Source: Rhodospirillaceae bacterium (GTDB lineage: Bacteria; Pseudomonadota; Alphaproteobacteria; Rhodospirillales; Rhodospirillaceae). Taken from it: 56,641 nt of DNA. Under the pieces are notes generated by a model. That model saw only the letters and a list, made by a program, of their open reading frames with translations. It searched no databases and was not told the origin of the DNA. This document shows positions 41,864 through 50,898 of the stretch, in pieces. A program made the translations under genes and the position numbers. How positions within the stretch are numbered: position 1 is the stretch's first letter; every line of letters begins with the position of its first letter. Where the stretch lies: the NCBI GenBank assembly GCA_947476695.1, contig CANJRD010000022.1, positions 1 to 56,641 on the forward strand, written 5' to 3'.

Positions 41864-43039
41864 ATGTCGTCCGAACGTACCGCCATCGTTGCCGCCCCCG
41901 CGCCCGGTTCCCGAACCGGCAAGGCCCTGACGCTGTCTGAGCCCCTGGTGCTGCAGTCGGGCGTGGCGCTGAGCCCGGTCACGATCGCCTACGAGACCTA
42001 TGGTGCGCTCAACGCCGACAAGTCCAACTGCGTATTGCTGTGCCATGCGCTGACCGGCGATCACTATGTCGCGGGCGCGCATCCCGTCACGGGCAAGCCA
42101 GGCTGGTGGGCGGACTTGGTCGGCCCCGGCAAGATGATCGACACCGAGCGCTTCTTCGTCGTCTGCGCCAACGTACTCGGCGGCTGCATGGGTTCCACGG
42201 GGCCGAAGGAATTCAATCCGGCGACCGGCAAAGCCTGGGGCCTGGATTTCCCGGTCATCACCATCCGCGACATGGTCAAGGCGCAGGCGCGCCTGCTGGA
42301 TCATCTCGGCGTGCAACAGCTGTTCAGCGTCATCGGCGGCTCGATGGGCGCGATGCAGGTGCTGGAGTGGGCGGTGCGCTATCCGCACCGGGTGTTCTCC
42401 GCCGTGCCCATTGCCGGGTCGTATCGCCATTCCGCGCAGAACATCGCGTTCCACGAAGTCGGGCGTCAGGCCATCATGGCTGACCCGGACTGGTGCCACG
42501 GCGCCTATCTCGAGAAGGGCACCGTGCCGAAGCGCGGGCTCTCGGTCGCCCGCATGGCCGCGCACATCACTTACCTTTCGGAAGCCGCGCTGCACCGCAA
42601 GTTCGGCCGCCGCCTGCAGGACCGCGCGGCGCTGACCTATGGCTTCGACGCTGACTTCCAGGTGGAAAGCTATTTGCGCCATCAAGGCTCGACTTTCGTC
42701 GATCGCTTCGATGCCAACAGCTATCTCTACATCACGCGCGCGATGGATTACTTCGATCTCGCGGCGGAAAACGACGGCGTGCTGTCGCAGGCGTTCAGGG
42801 GAACGCCGGTGCGTTTCTGCCTGGCCTCGTTCTCGTCCGACTGGCTGTTCCCGACCGCCGAAAGCCGCGCCATCGTTCACGCCTTGAATGCGGTGGCCGC
42901 CAACGTCAGCTTCGTGGAGATCGACTCCGACAAGGGCCACGACGCCTTCCTGCTCGATGAGCCCGAGTTTCACCAGACTGTCCAAGGCTTCATCGACGGC
43001 GCTGCGGCGATCCGCGGTTTACCGAAACGTGCTGTCTGA
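41864..43039 (+). CDS. metX: Homoserine O-acetyltransferase
   Basis: MetX acylates homoserine with an acyl-CoA for methionine synthesis. The 391-residue alpha/beta-hydrolase-fold enzyme has the nucleophile serine in [12 protein letters not shown] near residue 150, the acid in SSDWLFPT and the histidine in [17 protein letters not shown] and HALTGD are family blocks. I start at ATG 41864 (MSSERTA); an upstream TTG-started frame through the leader is unlikely. metW follows after 12 bases, the standard metX-metW pair. A short leader with a strong inverted repeat precedes it. Confidence 0.95.
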   Translation: MSSERTAIVAAPAPGSRTGKALTLSEPLVLQSGVALSPVTIAYETYGALNADKSNCVLLCHALTGDHYVAGAHPVTGKPGWWADLVGPGKMIDTERFFVVCANVLGGCMGSTGPKEFNPATGKAWGLDFPVITIRDMVKAQARLLDHLGVQQLFSVIGGSMGAMQVLEWAVRYPHRVFSAVPIAGSYRHSAQNIAFHEVGRQAIMADPDWCHGAYLEKGTVPKRGLSVARMAAHITYLSEAALHRKFGRRLQDRAALTYGFDADFQVESYLRHQGSTFVDRFDANSYLYITRAMDYFDLAAENDGVLSQAFRGTPVRFCLASFSSDWLFPTAESRAIVHALNAVAANVSFVEIDSDKGHDAFLLDEPEFHQTVQGFIDGAAAIRGLPKRAV

Positions 43040-43051
43040 GATGTGGTCAGC

Positions 43052-43699
43052 ATGAACATGAATCCCGCTCATCCGCCACTTACCCCGTCGCGTATCCGCG
43101 TCGATCTGCAGCAAGTGGCCAACCTCGTCCCGGAAGGCGCCCGCGTGCTCGACGTCGGCTGCGGCGACGGCACGCTGCTGGCCTATCTGGCGGCTTTCAA
43201 GAAGGTCGACGGGCGTGGCCTGGAGCTCTCCATGGCGCGCGTGCGCGCCGCCGTGAGCCAGGGTCTGCCCGTGATCCAGGGCAACCTGGAAACAGACCTG
43301 AAGGACTATCCCGCCGGCGCGTTCGACTACGTGATCCTGAGCCAGACATTGCAAGCCACCACGCGTCCGCGCGCGGTTCTCGAAGACATGCTGCGCGTCG
43401 GGCGGCGCGCCATCGTGTCGCTGCCGAACTTCGGCCATTGGCGGGTGCGTTTGTCGATCATGTTCGGCGGCCGCATGCCGGTGACACGGGCGCTGTCGGA
43501 CAGCTGGTACGACACGCCCAACATCCATCTGTGCACGATCCTCGATTTCATCGACCTGTGCCGGAAGATGGACGTGAAGATCGAGAAGGGCTTCGCGCTG
43601 GACGACCAAGGCCAGCCGCATCGCTTCGGCGCCCTGTCGGCCCGCGCCAACCTGTTCGGCGAACAGGCGATCTTCGTGCTGTCGCGCGCCGATAAGTAG
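43052..43699 (+). CDS. metW: MetW, methionine biosynthesis partner protein
   Basis: The 215-residue methyltransferase-fold protein has RIRVDLQQVANLVPEGARVLDVGCGDGTLLAYL in its first 50 residues, of which VLDVGCGDG is motif I. The family landmarks LETDLKDYPAGAFDYVILSQTLQ and PNFGHWRVRL follow. MetW acts together with MetX in homoserine acylation in many proteobacteria. I start at ATG 43052; an in-frame GTG three codons earlier is an alternative. It converges on a methyltransferase gene with 8 bases between stops. Confidence 0.94.
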   Translation: MNMNPAHPPLTPSRIRVDLQQVANLVPEGARVLDVGCGDGTLLAYLAAFKKVDGRGLELSMARVRAAVSQGLPVIQGNLETDLKDYPAGAFDYVILSQTLQATTRPRAVLEDMLRVGRRAIVSLPNFGHWRVRLSIMFGGRMPVTRALSDSWYDTPNIHLCTILDFIDLCRKMDVKIEKGFALDDQGQPHRFGALSARANLFGEQAIFVLSRADK

Positions 43700-43707
43700 C
43701 GCGTCAC

Positions 43708-44448
43708 CTACTTCCGCGACACGGACGGATCGGGCCGTGCCGGCTGGGCCAGGACGCGTGAGCGCCGGGCCGGGGCGGCGTCGAACGGTACGGCATAGAT
43801 CTGCTTTTCCGCCTCGATCACCAGCACACCGGCGATTGTCGGGAACAGGCGCGCGCCGACGTCTTCCAGCGCCGCCGACCAGCCGACGAACAAGCGCCAC
43901 CAGATCGGCGGCATGAATAGCGCGCTGGTGTTGCCGAGCGGCGCGAACATGGCGTCGCGCAGCAAGCGTGTGATCTGACTGCGCGAGAACGGGCGGCCTT
44001 GCGCGAACGGGGCGCTTTCCGCGCGCGCCCAGAGTCCGCGGCGATTGGCGACGACGACAATCATACGTCCGCCGTCGGCCAGCACACGCCAGCATTCCCG
44101 CAGCATCGTGCGGACTTCGGCGGTGCCTTCCAGACAGTGCACCATCAGCACACGATCCATCGAGCGGTCGGGCAGCGGCAGGGTGGTTTCATCCGACAGC
44201 GCCACAAGACTGCCGCCGCCGGTTTCGGGCCAGCGCATCACGCCCTGGCCGGCCGGCATGACGGCGATCACCCGTTCCGCATCGCCACGGAACGCGGCGA
44301 TGTAGGGGGTGGCGAATCCGATTCCCAGCACGCGCTCGCCGGCGAGCTTCGGCCACATCTGTCTCAAACGGCGCGTGATCAGGCGCACCACCGCCTTGCC
44401 CAGGGGCGCGTCATAAAAGTCGCGCAAATCGATGATGTCAGACCACAT
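43708..44448 (-). CDS. SAM-dependent methyltransferase (class I)
   Basis: The 246-residue protein has a degenerate motif I (RVLGIGFATPYIAAF), an IAVMPAGQGVMRWP block that is typical of a conserved alphaproteobacterial methyltransferase group, and the late MLRECWRVLADGGRMIVVVANR segment. Homologues are commonly encoded near glyoxalase II genes, which is not the case in the visible part here. The substrate is unknown. It is divergent from the transglycosylase-TPR gene across 163 bases. Confidence 0.88.
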   Translation of the reverse strand: MWSDIIDLRDFYDAPLGKAVVRLITRRLRQMWPKLAGERVLGIGFATPYIAAFRGDAERVIAVMPAGQGVMRWPETGGGSLVALSDETTLPLPDRSMDRVLMVHCLEGTAEVRTMLRECWRVLADGGRMIVVVANRRGLWARAESAPFAQGRPFSRSQITRLLRDAMFAPLGNTSALFMPPIWWRLFVGWSAALEDVGARLFPTIAGVLVIEAEKQIYAVPFDAAPARRSRVLAQPARPDPSVSRK

Positions 44449-44611
44449 TGGGTGAAGTTCTACCGGGTGTTGGGCTGATCGGGAGCGCCTCGCTCCAACC
44501 GCTTAATTGTCTTCAAAATCCGTCATCTGCAGGTCGCAAAAGGGGCGATGATCGCGTGCACCGGTTTACCATATCCGTTATGCTGACGAGACTGCACTTG
44601 GGGGCGATAAG

Positions 44612-45127
44612 ATGGCGTATCTGGCCGCGAATCGGGCACTTTTTTTGGCTGCCGCCATCACGGTCGGCTGGACCTGCACCCCGGCCAAAGCTCAGGACGA
44701 TCTCGCCGTCGAGCTGCAGTGCCTGCGCTACGTCCAGGCCTATGAACGCAGTCTTTCCATCCCGGCCGGCCTGTTGACGGCCATCTCCTATGTCGAGGCC
44801 GGACGGCCAAGCCAGGGCAAGGTGGTCGCCTGGCCCTGGACCATCAACGTCAACGGCCAAGGCCGCTACTTCGAGACCAAGGAAGAGGCCGTGCGCGAAA
44901 CGCGCAAGCTGATCGACGAGGGCCAACGCTCCATCGACGTCGGCTGCTTGCAGGTGAACCTGCGCTATCACCCGAACGCGTTCCGGTCGCTGGACGATGC
45001 CTTCGAGCCGTCGACGAACGTCGCCTACGGCGCCGGCTTCCTGAAGTCGCTGCACGACATACAAGGCTCGTGGCCGAAAGCGATCGAGCGTTATCACTCC
45101 GCAGACGACGCGCGCCGGGACGAATAA
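44612..45127 (+). CDS. Lytic transglycosylase (SLT) domain, 5' part of a gene broken by a stop codon
   Basis: This 171-residue part has a signal peptide (cleavage near AKAQ-DD) and an SLT-type muramidase domain. It has the catalytic glutamate in AISYVEAGRP near residue 52, then WPWTINVNGQGRYF and RSIDVGCLQVNLRYHPNAF, and the closing GSWPKAIERYHSA. It would cleave peptidoglycan in the periplasm, plausibly for pilus assembly given pilT downstream. The reading frame continues after TAA (45125-45127) as REKVLAFWNNDAR, which is the expected end of this domain family (YREKVLAFW), and runs into the TPR part without shift. The stop replaces a probable tyrosine codon. The result is a pseudogene, a sequencing error or readthrough. 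Confidence 0.85.
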   Translation: MAYLAANRALFLAAAITVGWTCTPAKAQDDLAVELQCLRYVQAYERSLSIPAGLLTAISYVEAGRPSQGKVVAWPWTINVNGQGRYFETKEEAVRETRKLIDEGQRSIDVGCLQVNLRYHPNAFRSLDDAFEPSTNVAYGAGFLKSLHDIQGSWPKAIERYHSADDARRDE

Positions 45128-45169
45128 CGCGAAAAGGTCCTGGCGTTCTGGAACAACGACGCGCGGTCC

Positions 45170-45775
45170 ATGATGATGGACACGGTCACCGCCGAGAACA
45201 CCGACACCCCCTATCACCGCGCCCTGCGCGACTTTGCCGCCGGCAACTACAAGGATGCGTTGGCGAAGTACCAAGACATTGTCGACAACGCCCCCAAGGA
45301 CCGCATCGGCCTGCTCGGTCTGGCGATGAGCTACGAGAAGCTCGGCCGCGACAAGGAAGCGGTGGAGTCCTACCAACGCTATCTCGTCGTCGAGCCGGCC
45401 AATGAAGAGGTCGCCTCGCGCATGTTGCAGAAAGCGATGGCACTGCCGAAGGACGAGGCCCGCGCCCGCGTGGAAAGCTTCATCACCGCCGGCGTTCAAC
45501 GGCCCGACTACCTCTCGGCCCTGGCCGAACTGTCGAGCGCGGCGGGTGAAAACGAAAAGGCCCTGAAGTATGCGGTGCTCGCGGTCGAGCAGTCGCCCAA
45601 CACCGCCATGTACAAGCTCAACGCGGCTGTGCTCGCCGACCGGCTGAAGCGCAAGGGCGAAGCCGCGGCGCTTTACGAGCAGTTCCTCGCCATATTCGAG
45701 CGCAGCCCCGTGGTGATGGAGGTTTCCATCGCCGCCATCCGCGAGCGCATGCGTTACTTGCAGTCGGGTCTCTAA
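45170..45775 (+). CDS. TPR-repeat part, probably the C-terminal half of the SLT protein
   Basis: These 201 residues contain tandem TPR-like helices: about 15-80 with YHRALRDFAAGNYKDALAKY and SYEKLGRDKEAVESYQRYL, then a second set near 130-185. They act in protein-protein contacts, perhaps tethering the transglycosylase to pilus or peptidoglycan machinery. The visible ATG codons have no ribosome binding site, and the frame is the same as the SLT part upstream, with 14 sense codons between the TAA and this ATG. I think one gene of about 387 codons was interrupted. pilT starts 78 bases later. Confidence 0.8.
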   Translation: MMMDTVTAENTDTPYHRALRDFAAGNYKDALAKYQDIVDNAPKDRIGLLGLAMSYEKLGRDKEAVESYQRYLVVEPANEEVASRMLQKAMALPKDEARARVESFITAGVQRPDYLSALAELSSAAGENEKALKYAVLAVEQSPNTAMYKLNAAVLADRLKRKGEAAALYEQFLAIFERSPVVMEVSIAAIRERMRYLQSGL

Positions 45776-45852
45776 AACACTTCCCATCGAAGCCGACGCC
45801 GCACACGCCGCCGACAAGCGGCCGAGCGGCGCCCATATCCGGAGCCGTCGCC

Positions 45853-47010
45853 ATGGAAATCACCGAACTCCTGTCGTTTGCCCAGAAGAACAAGTCTTCG
45901 GATTTGCATCTCGTCGCCGGAAAGGAGCCGATGGTGCGCATCGACGGCAGCTTGCGGCCGATCAAGACCGGCGACCTCTCGGCCGATGTCGTCAAGGACA
46001 TGATCTATTCGATCATGACCGAGGAGCAGCGCTCGGAGTATGAGGCCGAGAAGGAAATCGACTTCGCGGTGGCCTTCGGCACCGAGTCACGCTTCCGCGT
46101 GAATGCCTACACGACGACCAACGGTTCGGCCGCGGCCTTCCGCGAAATCCCCACCAAGATTCCCTCGCTCGAGCAACTCAACGCGCCGGAGATCTTCAAG
46201 AAGTTCGCCGAGTTCGAGCGCGGCATGGTGCTGGTGACCGGCCCGACCGGCTCGGGCAAATCGACCACGCTGTCGGCGATGATCAACTACATGAATGAGA
46301 CGATGGATGCGCACATCCTCACCGTCGAAGATCCGGTCGAATTCGTGCACGGCAAGAAGCGCGCGCTGATCAATCACCGCGAAGTCGGCCGCCATACCAA
46401 GTCGTTCGCCCGCGCGCTGAAAAGCGCCCTGCGCGAAGACCCGGACGTCATCCTGGTCGGCGAAATGCGCGACCATGAAACAATCTCGCTGGCGTTGACC
46501 GCCGCCGAAACCGGTCACTTGGTGATGGGCACGCTGCACACCAGCTCCGCGGCGAAGACCGTCGACCGCATCATTGACGTGTTCCCGGCCGGCGAAAAGG
46601 AAATGGTGCGCGCGATGATCGCGGGCTCGTTGCAGGCCGTGATCAGCCAGGTGCTGTTGAAGCGCGTCGGCGGCGGCCGTGCGGCAGCGCACGAAATCCT
46701 GGTCGGCACCTCGGCGGTGCGCAACCTCATCCGCGAGAATAAGGTTCCGCAGATCTATTCGATGATCCAGGTCGGTCAGCGCTATGGCATGCAGACCATG
46801 GAAGACAGCATCAAGCGCTTGGTCGAAAGCGGCGTCGTCGCGGCGGAAGAGGCCGGCGCCATGTTCGCCAAGCTGACGGACAGCGCGCCGTCGACGGCTC
46901 CGGCAAGCGGCGGCGAAGCGCCGCGTCCGGCGGCTCCGCCGCCAGCTGCGCCGACCGCACCCGCCGCGCCGGCCGCCGCAGCGCCGGCAAAGTCCCGGTC
47001 GATCTTCTAG
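45853..47010 (+). CDS. pilT: Type IV pilus retraction ATPase PilT
   Basis: The 385-residue hexameric ATPase powers pilus retraction at the cytoplasmic base. It shows SDLHLVAGKEPMVRIDG (N-domain), Walker A GPTGSGKST near residue 130, the Asp box LTVEDPVEF, Walker B DVILVGEMRD, the His box TGHLVMGTLHT and the PilT-specific AVRNLIRENK motif, a slight variant of AIRNLIRE. The last 40 residues are a Pro/Ala-rich tail that is absent from typical PilT. pilU follows after 50 bases. All catalytic motifs are intact. Confidence 0.96.
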   Translation: MEITELLSFAQKNKSSDLHLVAGKEPMVRIDGSLRPIKTGDLSADVVKDMIYSIMTEEQRSEYEAEKEIDFAVAFGTESRFRVNAYTTTNGSAAAFREIPTKIPSLEQLNAPEIFKKFAEFERGMVLVTGPTGSGKSTTLSAMINYMNETMDAHILTVEDPVEFVHGKKRALINHREVGRHTKSFARALKSALREDPDVILVGEMRDHETISLALTAAETGHLVMGTLHTSSAAKTVDRIIDVFPAGEKEMVRAMIAGSLQAVISQVLLKRVGGGRAAAHEILVGTSAVRNLIRENKVPQIYSMIQVGQRYGMQTMEDSIKRLVESGVVAAEEAGAMFAKLTDSAPSTAPASGGEAPRPAAPPPAAPTAPAAPAAAAPAKSRSIF

Positions 47011-47060
47011 TCACCACCACAGTTACCGCGTACGTCGTCTTCAGGGGGGGCGCTTGGACC

Positions 47061-48185
<1,125 letters not shown>

Positions 48186-48204
48186 TCCGTTGGAGGGGCT
48201 GTCC

Positions 48205-48681
48205 GTGAACAGCTGGCAGCGCGCCATTTGGATCGTGACGTTTGGACCGCTTTTCGCGGTTCCGTGGCTGATCCTGGCTGGGGTCGCGGCTGTGACCGTC
48301 GTGTCGCTCCCGTGGGCGAAGACCGCCGTTCAGGTCGCGGCGTGGATGGCTTGGCCCAGCAACACTGTCCCCAGTTCGGGCTGGCAACAGGGCAGCAATC
48401 ATCCCGACCCTGGTCAAACGACCTCGACCACCGGCTACGTGGTGTGGCTGGCGGTTGCGGGCTTGTGGCTTTCAGTTCTTCATCACGTCATCGCCGCGCT
48501 GTTGGGCATGACGGTGGTAGGTATCATAGCGCTATTCCCCCACCTTGAACTGGGACGCGTGGCACTGACGCTCAACCCGGCGTCGTTCCGCATGGCCGCG
48601 CGCGAAGGCCGTAGGCTGGGGTTCCCGATGCGGGCTACGGCAACACAAGGCGAGCCTAAGGCCCGCCTACATTTCCCATAG
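48205..48681 (+). CDS. YccF-like inner-membrane protein (DUF307-like)
   Basis: The 158-residue protein has two or three membrane helices: about residues 7-38, then about 75-110 (VWLAVAGLWLSVLHHVIAAL and MTVVGIIALFPHLELGRVAL). The second block, with its H, IIxLFP...G..AL..NP pattern, resembles the YccF domain. The function of YccF is not established. I start at GTG 48205, preceded by GGAGGGG; a TTG five codons upstream is possible. It lies behind pilU, but a link to pili is only positional. Confidence 0.65.
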   Translation: MNSWQRAIWIVTFGPLFAVPWLILAGVAAVTVVSLPWAKTAVQVAAWMAWPSNTVPSSGWQQGSNHPDPGQTTSTTGYVVWLAVAGLWLSVLHHVIAALLGMTVVGIIALFPHLELGRVALTLNPASFRMAAREGRRLGFPMRATATQGEPKARLHFP

Positions 48682-48697
48682 AGAGCCCCGCGGCACT

Positions 48698-48716
48698 GGA
48701 CGCAACGCTTGCGTCC
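48698..48716. terminator. Hairpin between convergent genes
   Basis: Eight-base arms GGACGCAA and TTGCGTCC enclose the loop CGC, in the 37-base gap between the YccF-like gene and the ABC ATPase gene. It could serve both strands as a terminator, although neither side has a good T-run. Confidence 0.55.
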
Positions 48717-48718
48717 GT

Positions 48719-49465
48719 TCAGCGCCCTTCGGCTTGATCGACTTCGGTGATGGCCGCGATGAAGGCGCGCTCCAGCGTTGGCGCGGATGTCCGCGCGACG
48801 AACTCGGCGGGCGTGCCGAGGAAGATCAGATGCCTGGCGTGAATGACGCCGATGCGATCGCAGATCTCTTCGATGTCGCTGAGGATATGGGAGCTGAAGA
48901 AGATGCAGCGCCCTTCGTTGCGCGCTTCCAGCAAGCGGTCCTTGAGAAGAACGCGCGCGCGGGGATCGAGGCCGCTCATCGGTTCGTCGAGGATCATCAG
49001 TGGCGCGGTCGCCAGGAACGTCCCGACAAGACCGAGCTTCTGGCCCATGCCTTTTGAGTAAGTCCGCACCTTGCGATCGAGCGCGGTGGGATCGAGGTCG
49101 AGGCCTTGCGCGATCGTGCGGGCGCGATCGCGATCCACGCTTTGATTGAAATACGCGAGCAGGATTCCAAGGTATTCCCAGCCCGTCAGCTGCGGCGAAG
49201 GCTGGAAACGCTCAGGCAAATACACGAGATGGCGGCGCGACGAGGCATTGAGATTAGCCTCGCCGAACAGCTTGATATGGCCGCTGGTCTGCCGCAGGTT
49301 CAGGACCGACCTGATCAAGGTCGTCTTGCCGACGCCGTTCAGGCCGATCAGGCCGAAGACCTCTCCGGGCCTGAGCGCGAAGGAAATATCGTCGAGGACC
49401 TGCTTCTTGCCGTAGGCCGTGGAGACGTTGGCGATCTCCAGCGGTGCCGCGTCCGCTTCGGTCAA
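48719..49465 (-). CDS. ABC transporter ATP-binding protein at the end of the pil operon (PilH-like?)
   Basis: The 248-residue ATPase has Walker A GLNGVGKTT, signature YSKGMGQKLG, Walker B LMILDEPMSGLDP and the H-loop FFSSHIL. It is of the type (CcmA/NatA-like) that drives exporters. Its start overlaps the stop of the PilP-like gene by 4 bases, so it is the last gene of the pilus operon, yet no permease gene is present. In Myxococcus an ABC transporter, PilGHI, is needed for type IV pili, and PilH is an ATPase of this type. The resemblance in role is inference. Confidence 0.9.
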   Translation of the reverse strand: MTEADAAPLEIANVSTAYGKKQVLDDISFALRPGEVFGLIGLNGVGKTTLIRSVLNLRQTSGHIKLFGEANLNASSRRHLVYLPERFQPSPQLTGWEYLGILLAYFNQSVDRDRARTIAQGLDLDPTALDRKVRTYSKGMGQKLGLVGTFLATAPLMILDEPMSGLDPRARVLLKDRLLEARNEGRCIFFSSHILSDIEEICDRIGVIHARHLIFLGTPAEFVARTSAPTLERAFIAAITEVDQAEGR

Positions 49466-49962
49466 CGCACCTTACCCTCAATGACGGCGCCCGACTTGGC
49501 GATGAAAGTCTGGTTGGGACCCAGCTTCACCGGTCGCATGCCTTGTGCGCTCAAAGGGACGAGGAGTTCGACGTAGCTAGGCCCGATCGAAGTGATCTGG
49601 AATGACTGGAAGTCTTGGCTTGGCCCGATCGCAACCCCATTGATCCAAACGGTCCAGTCATTGCGATTGGTGTCCAGGATCGTCGAGAGGTACAGGTTCG
49701 CGCTCTCGATCGCGTTGTCGTCTTTCTTGCCATTGCGGTCGCCACTGGCGATACGGCTCTGGACGTCGTTGAACTCATCGATTGTGAACATCATGGTTTC
49801 GGCATTGCGCCGCGGCAGCTTCTGGGGCGCCGCAGCCGGATTCGCCGGCGTTGCCGGTGCCGGTACCGCCGCAGGGTCGGCCGGCGCCTGAGCCTGCGAG
49901 GCCGTGGCCCCGGCGACGAGCGAAAGCGCAATCGCCAGCGCGCAAGGAAGCCGCGCCATCAT
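49462..49962 (-). CDS. Periplasmic pilus-assembly protein (PilP/MshK-like)
   Basis: The 166-residue protein has a signal peptide (about residues 1-24, ASQA-QA), a Pro/Ala-rich linker (about 25-48) and a small beta-rich C-domain with WTVWINGVAIGPSQDF and GPNQTFIAKSG. Order and layout match the PilP or MshK position of pilus and type II secretion loci, where such proteins bridge the inner-membrane complex to the secretin. Sequence similarity is too weak to choose between them. It overlaps pilO and the ABC gene by 4 bases at each end. Confidence 0.7.
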   Translation of the reverse strand: MMARLPCALAIALSLVAGATASQAQAPADPAAVPAPATPANPAAAPQKLPRRNAETMMFTIDEFNDVQSRIASGDRNGKKDDNAIESANLYLSTILDTNRNDWTVWINGVAIGPSQDFQSFQITSIGPSYVELLVPLSAQGMRPVKLGPNQTFIAKSGAVIEGKVR

Positions 49963-50642
49963 TTGCCACCTTTCTTGTCGTCTTCGTTGGCCTGGGCGGT
50001 GCGCCAGGTGAATTTCACTTCGCCAGTGACCAGACCGGCATCTTGCCCACCGCCGCTGACCTTATCCAACATGTCGTCGGTGATCTTGGGCACACGGTCG
50101 AGCTGAATGCTTTGCACGACGGCGGCGCCCGGAAAGTTGTCTCCGAGATCGTAGACGAACTCGAGCAGCTGCGTGTCCAGCGGCGCGCCAATTTTCAGAT
50201 CCACCTCTTCCACCGAAACACGATAGTCACCGCTGGCGGGCTGGCTTCGAACCTTGGTCGCCGACTGATCGCCGGCAGCCGCAAAGCTGTATTGCAGCGT
50301 GCTCAGGCCGCGTGCCTGAGCGAGTTCCGTCAACTGCCGAACCGCAGCACGACGCGCGTGCGGCACCAGCCTGTCGCCTGCCAGCAGCGCCTCGTACTTG
50401 TCCTTGTTCTCCAGGACAAATTCCTTGTCCACTTTGGATTGCTGGGCGTTCCGTCTGGTCTGGTCGATATCCCGCTTCAGCTTGTCGTTTTCCGCATGCG
50501 CGCTCTCCTGAATCCCGCCCAAAGTCGGGTACAGCAGGCCAAACAGAACGGTGCTGCAGAGAATGACGACCAAGGAGATGGCCGTTTTACGCGGCAAGTC
50601 CGCTATGAATTTCAGAGCCGGAATGGAGTTCAGGAAATTCAT
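49959..50642 (-). CDS. pilO: Type IV pilus assembly protein PilO
   Basis: The 227-residue protein has a short cytoplasmic head, one membrane helix (about residues 21-42), a coiled coil (about 45-85) and a ferredoxin-like periplasmic domain, the PilO layout. It pairs with PilN on the periplasmic face of the inner membrane to align the platform with the ATPases. The ATG overlaps the stop of the upstream reading frame (ATGA), which shows that the frame ending at 50639 is translated, and its own stop overlaps the PilP-like start. Assignment rests on topology and operon order. Confidence 0.85.
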   Translation of the reverse strand: MNFLNSIPALKFIADLPRKTAISLVVILCSTVLFGLLYPTLGGIQESAHAENDKLKRDIDQTRRNAQQSKVDKEFVLENKDKYEALLAGDRLVPHARRAAVRQLTELAQARGLSTLQYSFAAAGDQSATKVRSQPASGDYRVSVEEVDLKIGAPLDTQLLEFVYDLGDNFPGAAVVQSIQLDRVPKITDDMLDKVSGGGQDAGLVTGEVKFTWRTAQANEDDKKGGK

Positions 50643-50884
50643 TGCGCGTTCTTCGTGATTTGGAATTCGACGAAAAAGTGCTCGTCGCGGCCGCTGCCCG
50701 CAACATTGGCGTCCGAGACATTCGAGGCGAACAAACTGCCGGTCAGGGCGACAGACGACTGTGCGGCGACCGGTTCTTTAATCATTTTAATCGTCACGCC
50801 TTTCCCGAAGCTCTCGTTCAGACGCCCTTCGAGTTTGCGCGCGACCTGGACCGCCTCTTCGGCGCGGTTGACGACGTCGGCCAA
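50639..50884 (-). CDS. C-terminal segment of the PilMN protein, out of frame after a C6 run
   Basis: This stretch of 81 residues starts nominally at a TTG without a ribosome binding site. Reading further upstream in this frame gives PKADYALNLKLRLADVV, which joins smoothly to the end of the upstream pilus gene if one base is added at the C6 run (50925-50930; G6 on the coding strand). The segment holds a helix (NRAEEAVQVARKLEGRL) and a strand-rich end (HFFVEFQITKNAQ) as expected for the PilN periplasmic domain. I treat it as part of the preceding gene, not as a separate one. Its stop overlaps the pilO start by 4 bases. Confidence 0.75.
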   Translation of the reverse strand: MADVVNRAEEAVQVARKLEGRLNESFGKGVTIKMIKEPVAAQSSVALTGSLFASNVSDANVAGSGRDEHFFVEFQITKNAQ

Positions 50885-50898
50885 TCGCAGTTTGAGAT

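Noticed and set aside
41723-42985. 420-codon minus-strand frame opposite metX
   Set aside because: It is a shadow of metX, which has a complete catalytic triad.
44513-45817. 434-codon uninterrupted minus-strand frame across the split SLT-TPR gene
   Set aside because: The sense strand shows a signal peptide, SLT motifs and TPR helices; the antisense product has no recognisable domain. Its openness does not make it the real gene.
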